Assembly (NCBI GenBank): GCA_039090855.1
Contig: CM077011.1
Span: forward strand, 135,472,749 to 135,536,748
Reading direction: 5' to 3'
From: Macrothele yani
Lineage: Eukaryota > Arthropoda > Arachnida > Araneae > Macrothelidae
DNA length: 64,000 bases
Positions 9,784 through 20,500 of the stretch are shown here, piece by piece. The notes beneath the pieces are model-generated. The model did no database searches and had not been told where the DNA came from. It worked only from the letters and a program-made list of their open reading frames with translations. Made by a program: the position numbers and the translations under genes. Numbering within the stretch: the first letter of the stretch is position 1; the number at the start of each line of letters is the position of its first letter.

Positions 9784-10815
9784 ATGGCCAACAGGCAGTC
9801 CAGCAGACGACATCTGGATGACTTTACCCGAGGTCGCGACATTGGGAAGTTGGAAGAAGGTCGAAGTGTGGCCGAGGAGTTCGGGATCACCCACAACATC
9901 GTTTCACGAGCTTGGAGAGCATTTCAAACGACAGGAACAGCTGTCCGAGAATTTAGCAATGGTCGTCCACGAGCATTCACAGCGGCGGACGACCGGTGTA
10001 TTGTCCTACAGGCGAGAAGAGACAGACGACAGACAGCGGGAGAACTCGCAAGGCACATGCAACAGACAACTGGACGTCCGTTATCGCGTTTCACCGTGGA
10101 CAGGAGGCTGCACAAAGGTGGCCTATTTGCACGACGACCAGTACGGTGTGTGCCCTTAACGCCTGATCATCGGAGACGGCGGTTTCTGTGGTGCCAGGAA
10201 CACAAGAACTGGACACATCAGCAATGGGGTCGAGTTGTCTTTACGGATGAGAGCAGATTTAGTCTGACGAGCGATTCTGGATGTATACACATCTGGAGAG
10301 AGCAGGGAACACGCAATCACACCTCCAACATCATCGAAAGGGACCCGTTTGGAGGTGGCGGAGTTCTCGTTTGGGGAGGTATCATGCTTAGTAGCCGTTC
10401 TGACCTCCACATCTTCCAAAGAGGTTCAGTCACTAGTGTCCGCTATTGTACCGAGGTTATTCTGCCTCACTTGCGCCTGTTTAGAGGTGCTGTGGGTCCT
10501 GAGTTCCTCTTCATGGACGACAACGCTACACCTCATCGTACAGTGACTGTCGCAGAGCTGTTGGAGAGTGAAGATATTCAACGCATGGATTGGCCTGCAA
10601 ATTCCCCGGACCTAAATCCAATCGAACACGTGTGGGACTTTCTCGGGAGACGCTTGGCAGCACATCACCATCCGCCAACGATTCCGCAGCTGCGATTGGC
10701 GCTACAAGAGGAATGGGCCGCGATAGCTCAACAGCTTCTTGACAACCTCGTCTTCAGCATGGACAGACGTTGTAAATCCTGCAACGCAGTCAGCGGTGAT
10801 TATATTCCCTACTAA
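9784..10815 (+). CDS. Tc1-like transposase, intact, 343 aa
   Basis: An uninterrupted frame starts at ATG 9784 (MANRQSSRRHLDDF) and ends at TAA 10813-10815. Its length is that of typical Tc1 transposases. Residues 10-65 hold the first HTH, followed by a GRPR hinge and a second HTH near 95-130 (LSRFTVDRRLHKGG). The catalytic residues are in RVVFTDESRF, FLFMDDNATPH and SPDLNPIEHVWD, with 34 residues between the last two, so the triad is DD34E. It would cut and paste the element at TA sites in the nucleus. Compared with the copy at 30149-31191 it lacks a TSV tripeptide in the first HTH (an in-frame 9-bp loss between GTGTG repeats), which could impair DNA binding. Otherwise it looks competent. Confidence 0.93.
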   Translation: MANRQSSRRHLDDFTRGRDIGKLEEGRSVAEEFGITHNIVSRAWRAFQTTGTAVREFSNGRPRAFTAADDRCIVLQARRDRRQTAGELARHMQQTTGRPLSRFTVDRRLHKGGLFARRPVRCVPLTPDHRRRRFLWCQEHKNWTHQQWGRVVFTDESRFSLTSDSGCIHIWREQGTRNHTSNIIERDPFGGGGVLVWGGIMLSSRSDLHIFQRGSVTSVRYCTEVILPHLRLFRGAVGPEFLFMDDNATPHRTVTVAELLESEDIQRMDWPANSPDLNPIEHVWDFLGRRLAAHHHPPTIPQLRLALQEEWAAIAQQLLDNLVFSMDRRCKSCNAVSGDYIPY

Positions 10816-11065
10816 AGACTGGATTTTTCTTGGCAGCCGCCTGTCACATGGACGTTTCTGTCTTCTGTCCAGTTGTGCTCGAAGCTACCTTTTCAATAAA
10901 GTGCCTTTGTATCCTTTTTATTCCCTCTTTGGACGGTTTTGCTCACTTGTCCCATATGTTTACATCTTGGGGATCTTATGGTATGATTTGAGTCGATGTG
11001 GAACACTTCTGCACGACGTTACATTCGAAAACCCGTTTCGTCCTTAATTTTTGCACGCCAGTGTA

Positions 11066-11285
11066 CTAACTTCCTTCGGCCACATTATCCGGCGAGAAGG
11101 TTCAGAAAAACTTTGTATTCAGGGAAAAGTCGACGGCAAAAGAACGTGAGGACGCCCCAGACAAATTAATCGAACAATTAAAAACTCTCACAAATCTATC
11201 AGTTGCAGAAATCATGAGAACTGTGGAGATTAGACAGGAATGGCGAACCTTGACTACCGACAGGTTGTGAATTGGGTCACGACGC
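11066..11285 (+). pseudogene. LINE fragment, right part
   Basis: The translation resumes the LINE fragment split by the Tc1 insertion: HIIRREGSEKLCIQGKVDGKRT, then a stop, then GRPRQ. The pattern HIxRREGxEKLxLEGKxxGxRxRGRPR is usual at the C-terminus of many non-LTR retrotransposon ORFs. The two halves join across a TA duplication. Confidence 0.65.
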
Positions 11286-11399
11286 TCGAACCGCGCAACG
11301 AAGAGAGAGAGAGAGATTATACACCATTGAATCGTCTCACATAATATAATCTCCTTGGTTATCTGGACGGAGTAGGAATTTGGAGTCGAAAATATCCCA

Positions 11400-11990
11400 T
11401 ATACCTGACATGGTAATATCACGACGCCGGATTTGGCCGGTTTTCGCTCTTCTGAGGGGAACTCACGCGATATAACGCCTTTTCCACATGCATAGGGGTA
11501 GGAATTTGGAGGAGCTATCCTCTGTTTCTCACATGGTAACATCATGAAGCCGGATTTGGCCGGTTTTTACTCTTCTGCAGGAAACTCACAGGATGTATCA
11601 GATTTGGCGGGTTTTTACTCTTCTGTGGGTAACTCACAGGATGTACCAGATTTGTCCGGTTTTTACTCTTTTGCGGGGAACTCACAGGATGTAACCCCTT
11701 GTCCACTTGCATGGGAGCAGGAATTTGCAGGAGGGAGGAGCTATCCTCTACTTCTCACATGGTAACATAATGAAGCCGGATTTCGCCGGTTTTTACTCTT
11801 CTGCAGGGAACTCACACGATGTACCAAATTTGGCCGGTTTTTGCTTTTCTGTGAGAACTCACAGGATGCATCCCCATGAAACGCTACATGAGGGTAGGAA
11901 TTTGGAGAAGGAGTTATCCCCTGTTTCTCACATGATAACGTCATGAAGCCGGATTTCGCCAGTTATTACCCTTCTACGGGGAAAGTAGTA
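11400..11990 (+). repeat. irregular tandem repeat with CCGGATTTGGCCGGTTTTTACTC
   Basis: The motif (G/A)ATTTGGCCGGTTTTTACTCTTCTG followed by GGGAACTCACAGGATGTA recurs at about 11430, 11551, 11602, 11652, 11773 and 11825. The spacing is about 50 bp within clusters and about 120 bp between them. The longer spacers share GTAGGAATTTGGAG and TTTCTCACATGGTAAC. This looks like a two-level tandem duplication with a long and a short unit. Confidence 0.8.
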
Positions 11991-12419
11991 TTTGGTAAAA
12001 GTACCAGCTTTTCTGAGGAAGGAATGTTGCAAATGCAAGTGAGCTGGTAGTTATTTATCGTTTATAAATTATAAACTGGCAGATGTAAAATGAAATTCAG
12101 ATGGAAAGTATAAACATAATATAAATATGAAAAAAATTCACTTGGAAGCTAAATATGAACACTCTGGAATATGTTCTAAAGCATGGTATCTGTGATAAAA
12201 ATAAATAAATGTGAGCCTCTAAAATCACAAACTTTCATAAATAATAATAGGAGCCACGATCTAGTCTAGAGGGTAGCAAAGGGCGCCGAAGGTGGTTATC
12301 ACGTGTCATCGGCTTTAAGAAGCCGGGCTCAGGAAAGGGTCGTGTTGATACCACACACCCCGCAGTGCAGGGGAGCATCATGTCTAAGAGGGCCTGCAGA
12401 CTCAGCAAAAAGATATAAC
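11991..12419. other. no gene seen
   Basis: AT-rich with a GC-richer patch at 12250-12400. No recognisable motif was found. Confidence 0.4.
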
Positions 12420-12930
12420 GAATTATTTTGTGGAAACTTCATGGGAAACTTGTTAAAGAAATTGCCAAGACTTTCTTTTACTGCAGATTTCAGTTAAATA
12501 TTTTAAAAAAGGCCATGTTTAGTAAATACTTTTTCAATAAATAAGTAAAATATTTAGAAATCATTTTCACGGTTTTAGTTTAAAACACTGGATAACGAGA
12601 AAGCAGCTATTCCAAAGGGCTTGAGACTCATTTTTACAGCCATAACAATAGTTTCTATGTATATCAATATTATACAAGAGAACGTGATAAAAAATGTCCC
12701 TTCAATATCAATGACGATATAAGGTGTGACGTATTATAGTTGTTTAAACATAACTACGCATCCTTCAGAATGTAATGAACTAAATATTGTTATTCACGAG
12801 GATGAGAAACCGATCTTCACGAGGATGAGAAACCGACTTGTGTCATTTTTTTCTAACAGTCAAGAGAAAACTTTTCCACTATGTGTACCACATTGTGGTA
12901 TTTTGTTAAGTGTGTTATTTTATATTTAAG
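12420..12930 (+). repeat. dispersed repeat R1, copy 1
   Basis: This stretch aligns by eye with 39420-39900. Shared landmarks in order are GAAATCATTTTC.CG.TTTTAGTTT, an ACGAGAAA.CA.CTATTCCA-like block, ACAGCCATA.CAATAGT, ACAAGAGAA.GTGA.AAAAAAT and CATAACTAC.CATC.TTAAGAA..TAATGAACT. No ORF is shared. It is an uncharacterised interspersed family at about 70-80 percent identity by rough reading. Confidence 0.65.
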
Positions 12931-13080
12931 CGTAAATCAGTTAAGCAGCTTTACTTTTATTTTCATTTATAACTGCCACATACGAGTTTGCCGTATGTCT
13001 GTCATGAGTTTGAGCATACGAGTTTGTCGTGAGTTTGTCATACGAGTTTGTTTGTCGTATGCGAGTCTGAAGAATTTCGA

Positions 13081-13505
13081 GACTGCTGTGGTGCAGTGGA
13101 AGCATATCCGGCGCGTAACGGGAAGACCTGGGTTCGATTCCCGGTGGCGGCCAATGAGAATTTTTCCGTGACTCACTTATAAACGTGGAAAGAGCGATGA
13201 TTTCTATTTGATGTTCCTAATCCACATCAACTGTGTATTTATTATTCATTCGCCTTCTAGTTATTTGTTCAGTTGCTGCTGTTCATCTTTGGTGAATCCC
13301 CAGCATTGTGCGGGGCTCCAAAGAAAGCAACGTGCCAGGTGGTTTGGCAGTTTGTCGTAGGCCGCTGTGGTGCAGGGAAGCATGTCCGGCGCGTAACCGG
13401 AAGACCTTGGGTTCGTTTCCCAATGGCGGCCGATGAGAATTTTTCCGTGACTCACTTATAAACATGGAGAGAGCAATGACTTCTATTTGATGTCGATATG
13501 TTGTT
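13081..13505 (+). repeat. two units of a ~280-bp repeat with a tRNA-Thr-like core
   Basis: Two tRNA-like segments begin near 13081 and 13359, 278 bp apart. Each reads GCTGTGGTGCAG..AAGCAT(G/A)TCCGGCGCGTAAC, then GGTTCGATTCCC-type B-box sequence and GGCGGCC. The predicted anticodon loop CGCGTAA would give CGT (Thr), but the base before the anticodon is G instead of U. Each is followed by ATGAGAATTTTTCCGTGACTC. The intervening sequence (TTGTGCGGGGCTCCAA..) recurs at 49690-49910 in the other orientation. These are tRNA-derived repeats in tandem, not functional tRNA genes. Confidence 0.75.
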
Positions 13506-13729
13506 TAATCCAGCATCTGAGTTTATTTTTAGTGCTACCAACATAGTATTTTTCAGATATTGTTCCATCTTAATTTAATATTGGGATACTATAAACTCCT
13601 GTCCTGTCCTGCGGGGTTTTTTGGTGCTTTATTCTTTAAGAGAATGTCGCCATGAGTGGTAACACTTAATCCAAATGAAAAGTATTCTTCATAACAAAAG
13701 CTATGCCAAGGAAGAAGAATTTTTTAAAT

Positions 13730-15200
13730 AGGTCTTCCGGAAGAAGAGATAGCCAGAAAAGGGTTTTGACATTTACTCATCCTAGCAGGAAAGCTGTGCA
13801 TTATTTAAAGATGATAGTGTCTCCCATCTTTAAATAATGTAGGGAACGGCATGCAGTAAAAAAAAGGAATTCGCCAATAGGGTTTTTAGAAGAGGTAGTG
13901 CAGCTCCAAACAGAAGTACATAAACACCACCGTGGGACAGAATTGTGGACAAAAAAATTTCCATAGTACAAGCATAAAGGTTTCCCCAAGGTAAATGCCA
14001 ACCGATGTTAAAATAATTTTTTAAATCGGATATTTAGAAACAGAGATATCGAGATTAAACATTTGTGCCCTTTAGCGGAGAAGTTGGACGTTATTTTGAG
14101 AAGGAAATACACACAAAATATTTTTATATGTGACATCTGACGAAAAAAAAAGTGATTTTTCCAGTCGGATTTTCAGTCCCTCAGATAGTGCTGTACATGC
14201 TGTAAACGGAAACGTGAAGTTACGCCCTCTAGTGTCGTGCTTGGACATTAAGAAATATTTGAACAAGCAAAACATTTCGCACACGAAACGCTCTGCGATA
14301 AACAAAGAATTCTTTAAATCGGACTCTTGGAAGCAGAGATATCGCCAAAAAATAAGATAGACATTTACGTCCCTGGTGGAAAACCTATGCACTATTTTAA
14401 GCAGAAGGTATATTCAAAAGGTTTTCCGATGTGAGCGATATCGGTCCACGAAAAAAATTTCAATACAGTTTTTAGGAGCGCAGATTTTGCTGCAAATACA
14501 TCAGAAAAAGAAATAAACACTTACGCGCTCTGATGCCTAAATCATTCTTCATCAAAAATTAGAAATCATATGCAGAGCATTTCTCACCAGGACAGGAATC
14601 CAATGCAAAATAATTTTTCGAATAGGACTTTTAGGAGCAAAGGTATCGCGGAAATCGGAATTTACCTTTACGCCCCTAGCGGGCAATCTGTGCATTACTT
14701 GAAAAAGAAACTATGCCCAAAATAGTCCTCATTATAAATGGCATCGAAAGAAGGAATTTTTCCAATCGGATATTCAGGAGCAAAAATATGGAGTAAACAA
14801 TATTTTGAATTCGATGACATCTGCATTTAGCCGACAAATGACGCAGTAGTCGAAACTCTGGCTTATAATAATTCATCCTCGTCGGTCCGGGTGTGAATCC
14901 CGCTGAGGCATGGAAGTCGTGTTTGTCTTACGGCGCTGGCTCTCTCACTTCCCTGGAACCAGTTGCTTTAAATTAGGGATGGGCGACTGTTTATAAACCG
15001 ATGGGTTGCTCACAGTAATTGTTAAACCTTCAAACAAACATACATCTGCATTTAAGTCCTCTAGCGACAAAGGTATGCATCAAATGAATAAAAAAACGGA
15101 TACGGAAAACAAGGATCATCGTTCCCACATTTCAAGCTTGCCAATGCAAAAAATTTTTTTTGAAGTCAGACTAATAGTTACAGAGGTGTGGTTTCTACAG
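13730..15200 (+). repeat. degenerate tandem repeat
   Basis: Recurring diverged blocks are visible: a TTTTT(A/C)AATCGGA.TTT.AG..GCAGAGATATCG block near 13874, 14010, 14150, 14310, 14610 and 14755, and a GACATTTACG.CC.CTAG.GG.AAACC.TGCATTA block near 13765, 14055, 14360 and 14670. The spacing is uneven, about 130-180 bp, so the array is old. A truncated SINE interrupts it at 14886-15035. Confidence 0.6.
14886..15035 (+). mobile_element. SINE family A, 5'-truncated
   Basis: The copy starts in the B box (GTCCGGGTGTGAATCCC) and continues through the family body CTGGAACCAGT..AAATTAGGGATGGGCGACTG to GTTAAACC. The A box is missing, so it would not be transcribed by RNA polymerase III on its own. Confidence 0.75.
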
Positions 15201-15660
15201 ACGAACAAATGAACATAGTAATACTAATTCCAAATCTTGTTAAGAAACCTGAGACAACAGCAAGCCTTGTTGACACGCATTCAGGAGGTTGATTCGCAAT
15301 GTAAGAAAACACTATGCAGTGTGTGAAAAAGGGGTTGTTACAGTCTCCAAAGAAATCGTTACGCAGGCTGTCGCAAGAAACAGGACTGTCATTTTCCACC
15401 TGCCAGAGGGCTGCAAAAATGGGTAAACTGAAGTCATATCGTGTTACAGTAAGGGCTTAATTTCTAAAAAAAAATAGTACCAGAGCACCCCTTTTAAGCT
15501 ACGTCTTTAAGCACTGCGTCATTACCAGTTTGATTGTATCCTGTCCTTTCACTCAATGAGAAGAGAGTGCTAAAAATACCTGCGTCACCATGGCTACAGA
15601 TCACGGGACCAGAACTTTCCTGTGTGGTTAACGTTGAAGACAGAATAAGCGAAAAAAAAA
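15201..15660. other. no gene seen
   Basis: No splice-bounded coding signal or repeat was recognised apart from an A run near 15650. Confidence 0.4.
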
Positions 15661-15661
15661 A

Positions 15662-17579
15662 AAGTTAGTAAAATCATGAAATGCATTGATTATGATACGC
15701 TTTCCAACATACCAGAAATTATTACTCAAGTTATGTGGATAATGGCTGTGGAATAAATCTCGCTCCTGTGTCCTGACCTTTGACCCCATTTCGATGATAT
15801 TCAACAGAATTGGTTCAGTATACCTCAGGAATAGCATACTCAAGGTTTGTCGCAATAGAAACAGTTTTACGCAAGTTATAAGAATAATGGCTGTGGAATA
15901 AATCTTGCTTTTGTGCAATGACCTTTGACCCCATTTCGGTGATATTCAACAGAACCGGCTTGGTATACCTCCGAAATAACATGATAAAGTTTTGTCAGGT
16001 CGAAGCATTTTTACGTAAGTTATGACGAATAAGGGCTATGGAATAGATCCCGTTCCTGTGTCCTAACCTTTGACCCCATTTCGCCCATTTTCAATAGGGT
16101 TTGTCGCCAGGTGGTCCCCTACCACATACTAAAATTTCATCGAAATCGAACATTTTTTACGTTAGTTATGGCGCATAATAGCAGTGGAATGGATCCCACT
16201 CCTATGTACTGACGTTTGACCCCATTTCGTTCATTTTAAATAGGGTTCCTTCCCAAGTGATCCCCTACCAGATACTAAAATTTCATCGAAATCCAACGGT
16301 TGTTACGCGAGTTATCGTGCTGACGGGCATACGCACACAGTGCGTGACGTAATGAGGAAGATGGGAATCGCGACGATCTGCCCGCCGCAAGAGTTTGACT
16401 CCATAAATCTTTAATAGGATCCACACACAACGCGTGACGTAAAGAGACAGATGGCGTGACCGCGCGCCAACATTCTCAAACGCAAGTTGTGACGTCATAA
16501 GATTTCTAAGCATTGGTAACATTAATGGAACAACGCCCTGACTAAAAACGTTATAATTCGGGGTGGTTATTTAACCCACTAAACGAATTCTTCTAAAGTC
16601 GAGATCAAGCTAAATCGATTTCTAGTACCAGAAAACGGTAGGTTAACGACTTTCATCAAAATTCTTAGAGCCGTTTTCAAAATAAAATGTACATACATAC
16701 ATACATACAAGAATTGCTACTTTAAGATGGACGTCAAGTAACTTTGCTTCCTATACTTCCAATGGAAAAACTTTTGTACACATTTTCTTCACAATTAATG
16801 AGTTCCCAAAGATGAAAATTGGAACATCGATTAAAATATCTTCATTTTATAACTTGCAATACTTAATATTTTCTAAAACACAACCGTAATTATGCAATCC
16901 AACATTTTTTTGTCAACTGACGTCATCAAAGTACAGGTCGCGCCATCTTTTCTCTGGTTTCAACACCACCAAAGGAAAAGTTATTGATTTTTAATATAAT
17001 TATGGTTATGTTTTAGAAAATATTAAGTTTTCCAAGTTATAATATGAAGTTATTTTAATCGATGTTCAAATTTTCATCCTTGGGAACACATTAATTGTGA
17101 AGGAAATGTGTACAAAAGTTTTTCCATTGGAAGTATAGGAAGCAAAATTACTTGACGTCCACCAATAATATGGGATAAGGACAATGGAATGGATCGCAAT
17201 CCTATGTCCTGACCTTTGACCACATTTCGTCCATTTTCAATAGGGTTCGTCCCCAGGTGGTCCCCTACTACATACTGAAATTTCATCGAAATCGAACCAT
17301 TTTTACGCACGTTATGACGCATAAGGGCAATGGAATGCATTCCGATCTTATGTCCTGACCTTTGACCTCACTTCACCCATTTTGAATAGGGTTCGTCCCC
17401 AGGTGGTCTCCTACCACATAGTAAACTTTCATTGAAATCGAACCATATTTACGCACGTTATGACGCATAAGGGTAATGGAATGATCCCTCTCCTACGTCG
17501 TGACCTTTGACCCCATTTGTCCCATTTTCAATAGGGTTCTTCCCTAGGTGGTCTCCTACCACATAGTAAACTTTCATTG
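15662..17579 (+). repeat. composite repeat family X, copy A (left part)
   Basis: The copy starts with an A run, then GTTAGTAAAATCATG, then TACGCTTTCCAACAT at 15696. Internal units of 145 bp carry CTTTGACCCCATTTCG (near 15778, 15923, 16068 and 16214), ATTTCATCGAAATCGAACC and AGTTATGACGCATAAGG. From 16310 to 16725 a different segment holds TGACGTCATAAGATTTC and a (CATA)n run. A foldback element follows at 16726-17162, then more 145-bp units. At 17580 the copy is split by a 5.9-kb insertion and it resumes at 23519. The far end reads GTTGGAAAGCGTA, inverted relative to the start, so the family may be a non-autonomous DNA transposon. Confidence 0.8.
16726..17162. mobile_element. foldback MITE with ~170-bp inverted arms, copy 1
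   Basis: The left arm starts GATGGACGTCAAGTAAC. The right arm is its reverse complement and ends CAAAATTACTTGACGTCC. The arms stay similar for about 170 bp (landmarks CTTCCTATACTTCCAATGG, GTACACATTT.CTTCACAATTAATG and ACATCGATTAAAAT). TTAA precedes the left arm; the right side reads CCAATAA, compatible with a mutated TTAA. TTAA targets with short similar tips are typical of piggyBac-type elements, but that link is inference. The centre holds CAAAGTACAGGTCGCGCCATC. Confidence 0.8.
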
Positions 17580-20500
17580 TGTTATGGTGCCGTGACCATA
17601 GGATACATGCCTTGCCATGGAATTCAACCTGTACTGCACAGTAGTTACGAAAAATCTTGAGTATGGTTTCATATGTGAATTATTTTCTCGTAGTGATAAG
17701 TTCTGGTAGTCTCTCTCTCTCAGTGACCAAAGTAGCGAAAGTGCATATTTTTTGATTTCAGCTGAATTTCTGAGTATAAGTATTATAATATTTCAGTAGC
17801 AGTGTTTTTAATATTTGAATAATTGAATAATATTGAGCTTAACATGAAAGCCAGTTAGGGCTTGACACACATAAAAAAGACTTTTTTTTGTGTTAGTGTA
17901 ATATTTTCAGTGATATATGAGTAACTTCAGTAATTTTGTGCGTGACATACAAATAATTTTGTTCGGTGCCTGACACACATACAATTTTTTTTTGGGGTGT
18001 TTACCTACATGAGTTTTCACACAAATAATTTCTCAAGCGTGCCTGCATAATGTATAATTTGGCATTTCGAACATAACTAATGCTAATTAATAGTTTGCAG
18101 TGTGTCACATATATATATACAATTTCACACTTTTCCAAATATTGAACTTCTAGGTGTATTTTTCATGTGTTGCAAAAATTTTTTTTTCCTCTACAGTCCG
18201 AGTGTTGAATTAAGTGTATTTTTAAGGTGTTGCATTCACGCAATTTATCATATTCTGTTGAACTAAGCGAAGAAAGTGTATTGTAAAGTAATGTTGTCAT
18301 TCGAAAATGCCTGTTGTTGGTGATGTCAAATTGGTGAAAGCATAATGCAAAATTGTAAGAGGCGTAACTTCTCTTCTCTCCTCACGCTGGTTAATTTAGT
18401 GCCCAGGTGCACTGGTTAGTTATTTTAAGTTAGGTTGTTTACTATTGGAGTGCAGTGTAGGTTCAGTGTTGGGTAAGATTAGTACTTCTGTAGTAATAGC
18501 CAGTGAGTTAGGAATTTAATAAGCAGTTAAATTTCTTTTAATTTAAATTTCTCAGTTTAGTTAAAAGGTTAGTATTTGAGCCGGTGCATAATTTTTTTCT
18601 TCGTTCAGTGAAAATTTTTGGCTTAAAAAAAAAAAAAAAAAAATTCTTTTACCTCTGTAATTAAGGTCAGGTGATAAATAGCTTTGCTTAGGAACATTTC
18701 TTTTCCTAGTTCAGTGGTAGCCATGTTGGAACGGAAGTCAGCTCACCGGAGGTAGGTGGCGCTGCAGGTTTGTTTACATTCATCGGTTCGTTGACATGGT
18801 CGGAGCACATGTTTGTGTTGAGTAGTAGGTAGAAGCGAATTTTCTGAGATTTTATTTCATGTTTCGACTCGCTTTGCTCGTCTTTTTCGCAGGGGGAATG
18901 TATTTGTCATGGCGAAAATTTTAACCTCTGCTGAATTTCGGAAAGACCTGATCAATCTTTCTGTTGGTTTATCGGAGATTAATTAATGCAAAAATTTTCT
19001 CCCATGACATACGTTAGAAGAAAATTCCTGGTTGAAAGGCAGGGAATTCGTGCGCAAAATTCGCTTGTCTTAATCACAACCAGGAAAACAAAATTTCATG
19101 TTGGTAAAAGAAAAAGAGAATAATATTTGATTTAACTGACTTTGGGCTTTTGAAAATAATTATTTTATCTGTTCTTTTATCGCGATAGGAAAAGGCGAGT
19201 AGGTGTGCAGCTCAGAGAATCAAAATTAATTGTAGTTTAACAAACATCACGGAACGAGAGAAAAAGAAAATTAAAATTAGTGATTTTCTGCAAGGCAAGA
19301 ATTCGCCATTTTTGCGTTCCTGTTTCCAAACGTCGTGAAAAAGTCGCACAAAAGTGTAACATCTTTTCGTCTTTTGGGTAAGGAATTCAGCAACAGAATC
19401 TATTTTTAGACCTCAGGGTCAAAAGGCTGGGTCCCCTACGTGTTGAAGGTCAAGTTCATCTTCCCCTAGCCGACCAGAGGATGCACGTGCTAGTAACATT
19501 TTTTTCGTGGAGAATGTTGGACGCTGCAACGATGCCTGAGTGAAGGTCAGAGGTCACTCGAGGCGTGGGAGAGAAATTCCGCTGTTTGCAGAGTTCAGCC
19601 AATCAGGGGTCAGCATTTTTTTTCCAACATCACAGAGTTTCTTTGACACTTTCAGACGCTTGGCTCAGACACTTTTGTTCTGGTCCTCTTGCTGGCCGGC
19701 AGAGAAAGAGGGGACGGCGGAGTTTTTTTCTCCTCGCCTTTTGGCGGGAGAGAACCACAGAGAAAAAAAAGAGGTTTTTTTCCATGGCAGCATTTTGCTG
19801 ACCACCAGTCCACCACAATGGGACACTCTGGCTCTGGTATTCGTATTCGCATTCGAGGGGTTGACGATGTAGCACGCCGATAAAGAAGCCTCCCGCCGTC
19901 CGGAAACTTCGTCCTGGAGAGAACTTAGCCGAGGAAGGCAAGACATGCCTTCTCCCTTAAGGATATACCGCCAACAGCATCTACACCTCTCCATGCGGTT
20001 GCTGCCCCAAGGAGGAGGAGGCCTGCTTCAAAGGCCGAAGGAGAGAGGCCAAAAACAGTTCCATCTCCTCCCAAAGTTTGGGGAGGAGTTCTTTTTTTTG
20101 CTTGACGGCTTTTTGATGACCACCAGTCCACCACAATGGGAGGTACCTGCTGGCTCCGGCGATGCTCTGCTGCAGTAGGAAAGAAAAAAAAACTGTGGTT
20201 GTGCCAGGACTGTAAACTGTGGTGAAAAAAAAAGGAAAAAAAGAACGCCAGCTCGAAGGTAATGTTTTAGTCCATATCTTTCTGTATTGATATATAACAT
20301 CCCACGCAGGGTACCTAAACTTCGAGCTGAGCATAAGAAACAAAAAGAAAAAAGAGCAAGTTTTTTTTTTGCCTCTGATTATGGCTGTGTTGTCGTTCAG
20401 CTTTCAAAATTAGGATTCATTGGTTCCTCAGGTGTGAGTTCAGAGAAAAAGAAAGAAAAAAAGAGAGGGGAGTTGAAAATGTTTTCATTTATGTTTTTTT

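Larger units (their letters stand above)
9043..11063 (+). mobile_element. Tc1-like element with intact transposase, carrying a SINE
   Basis: The left end CACTGGTGTGCATAAATTAA and the right end TTAATTTTTGCACGCCAGTG are inverted repeats. Both are flanked by TA (9041-9042 and 11064-11065). The element sits inside a LINE fragment. A second copy is at 29892-31454 on the minus strand. Comparison of the two shows that this copy gained a 459-bp insertion at 9250-9708. Without it the element would be about 1.55 kb. Confidence 0.95.

Noticed and set aside
19540..20343. Several overlapping ORFs of 60-120 residues on both strands
   Set aside because: They lie in low-complexity sequence of the 5.9-kb insertion, overlap on both strands and have no recognised domain. 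A 318-bp duplicated block explains some.
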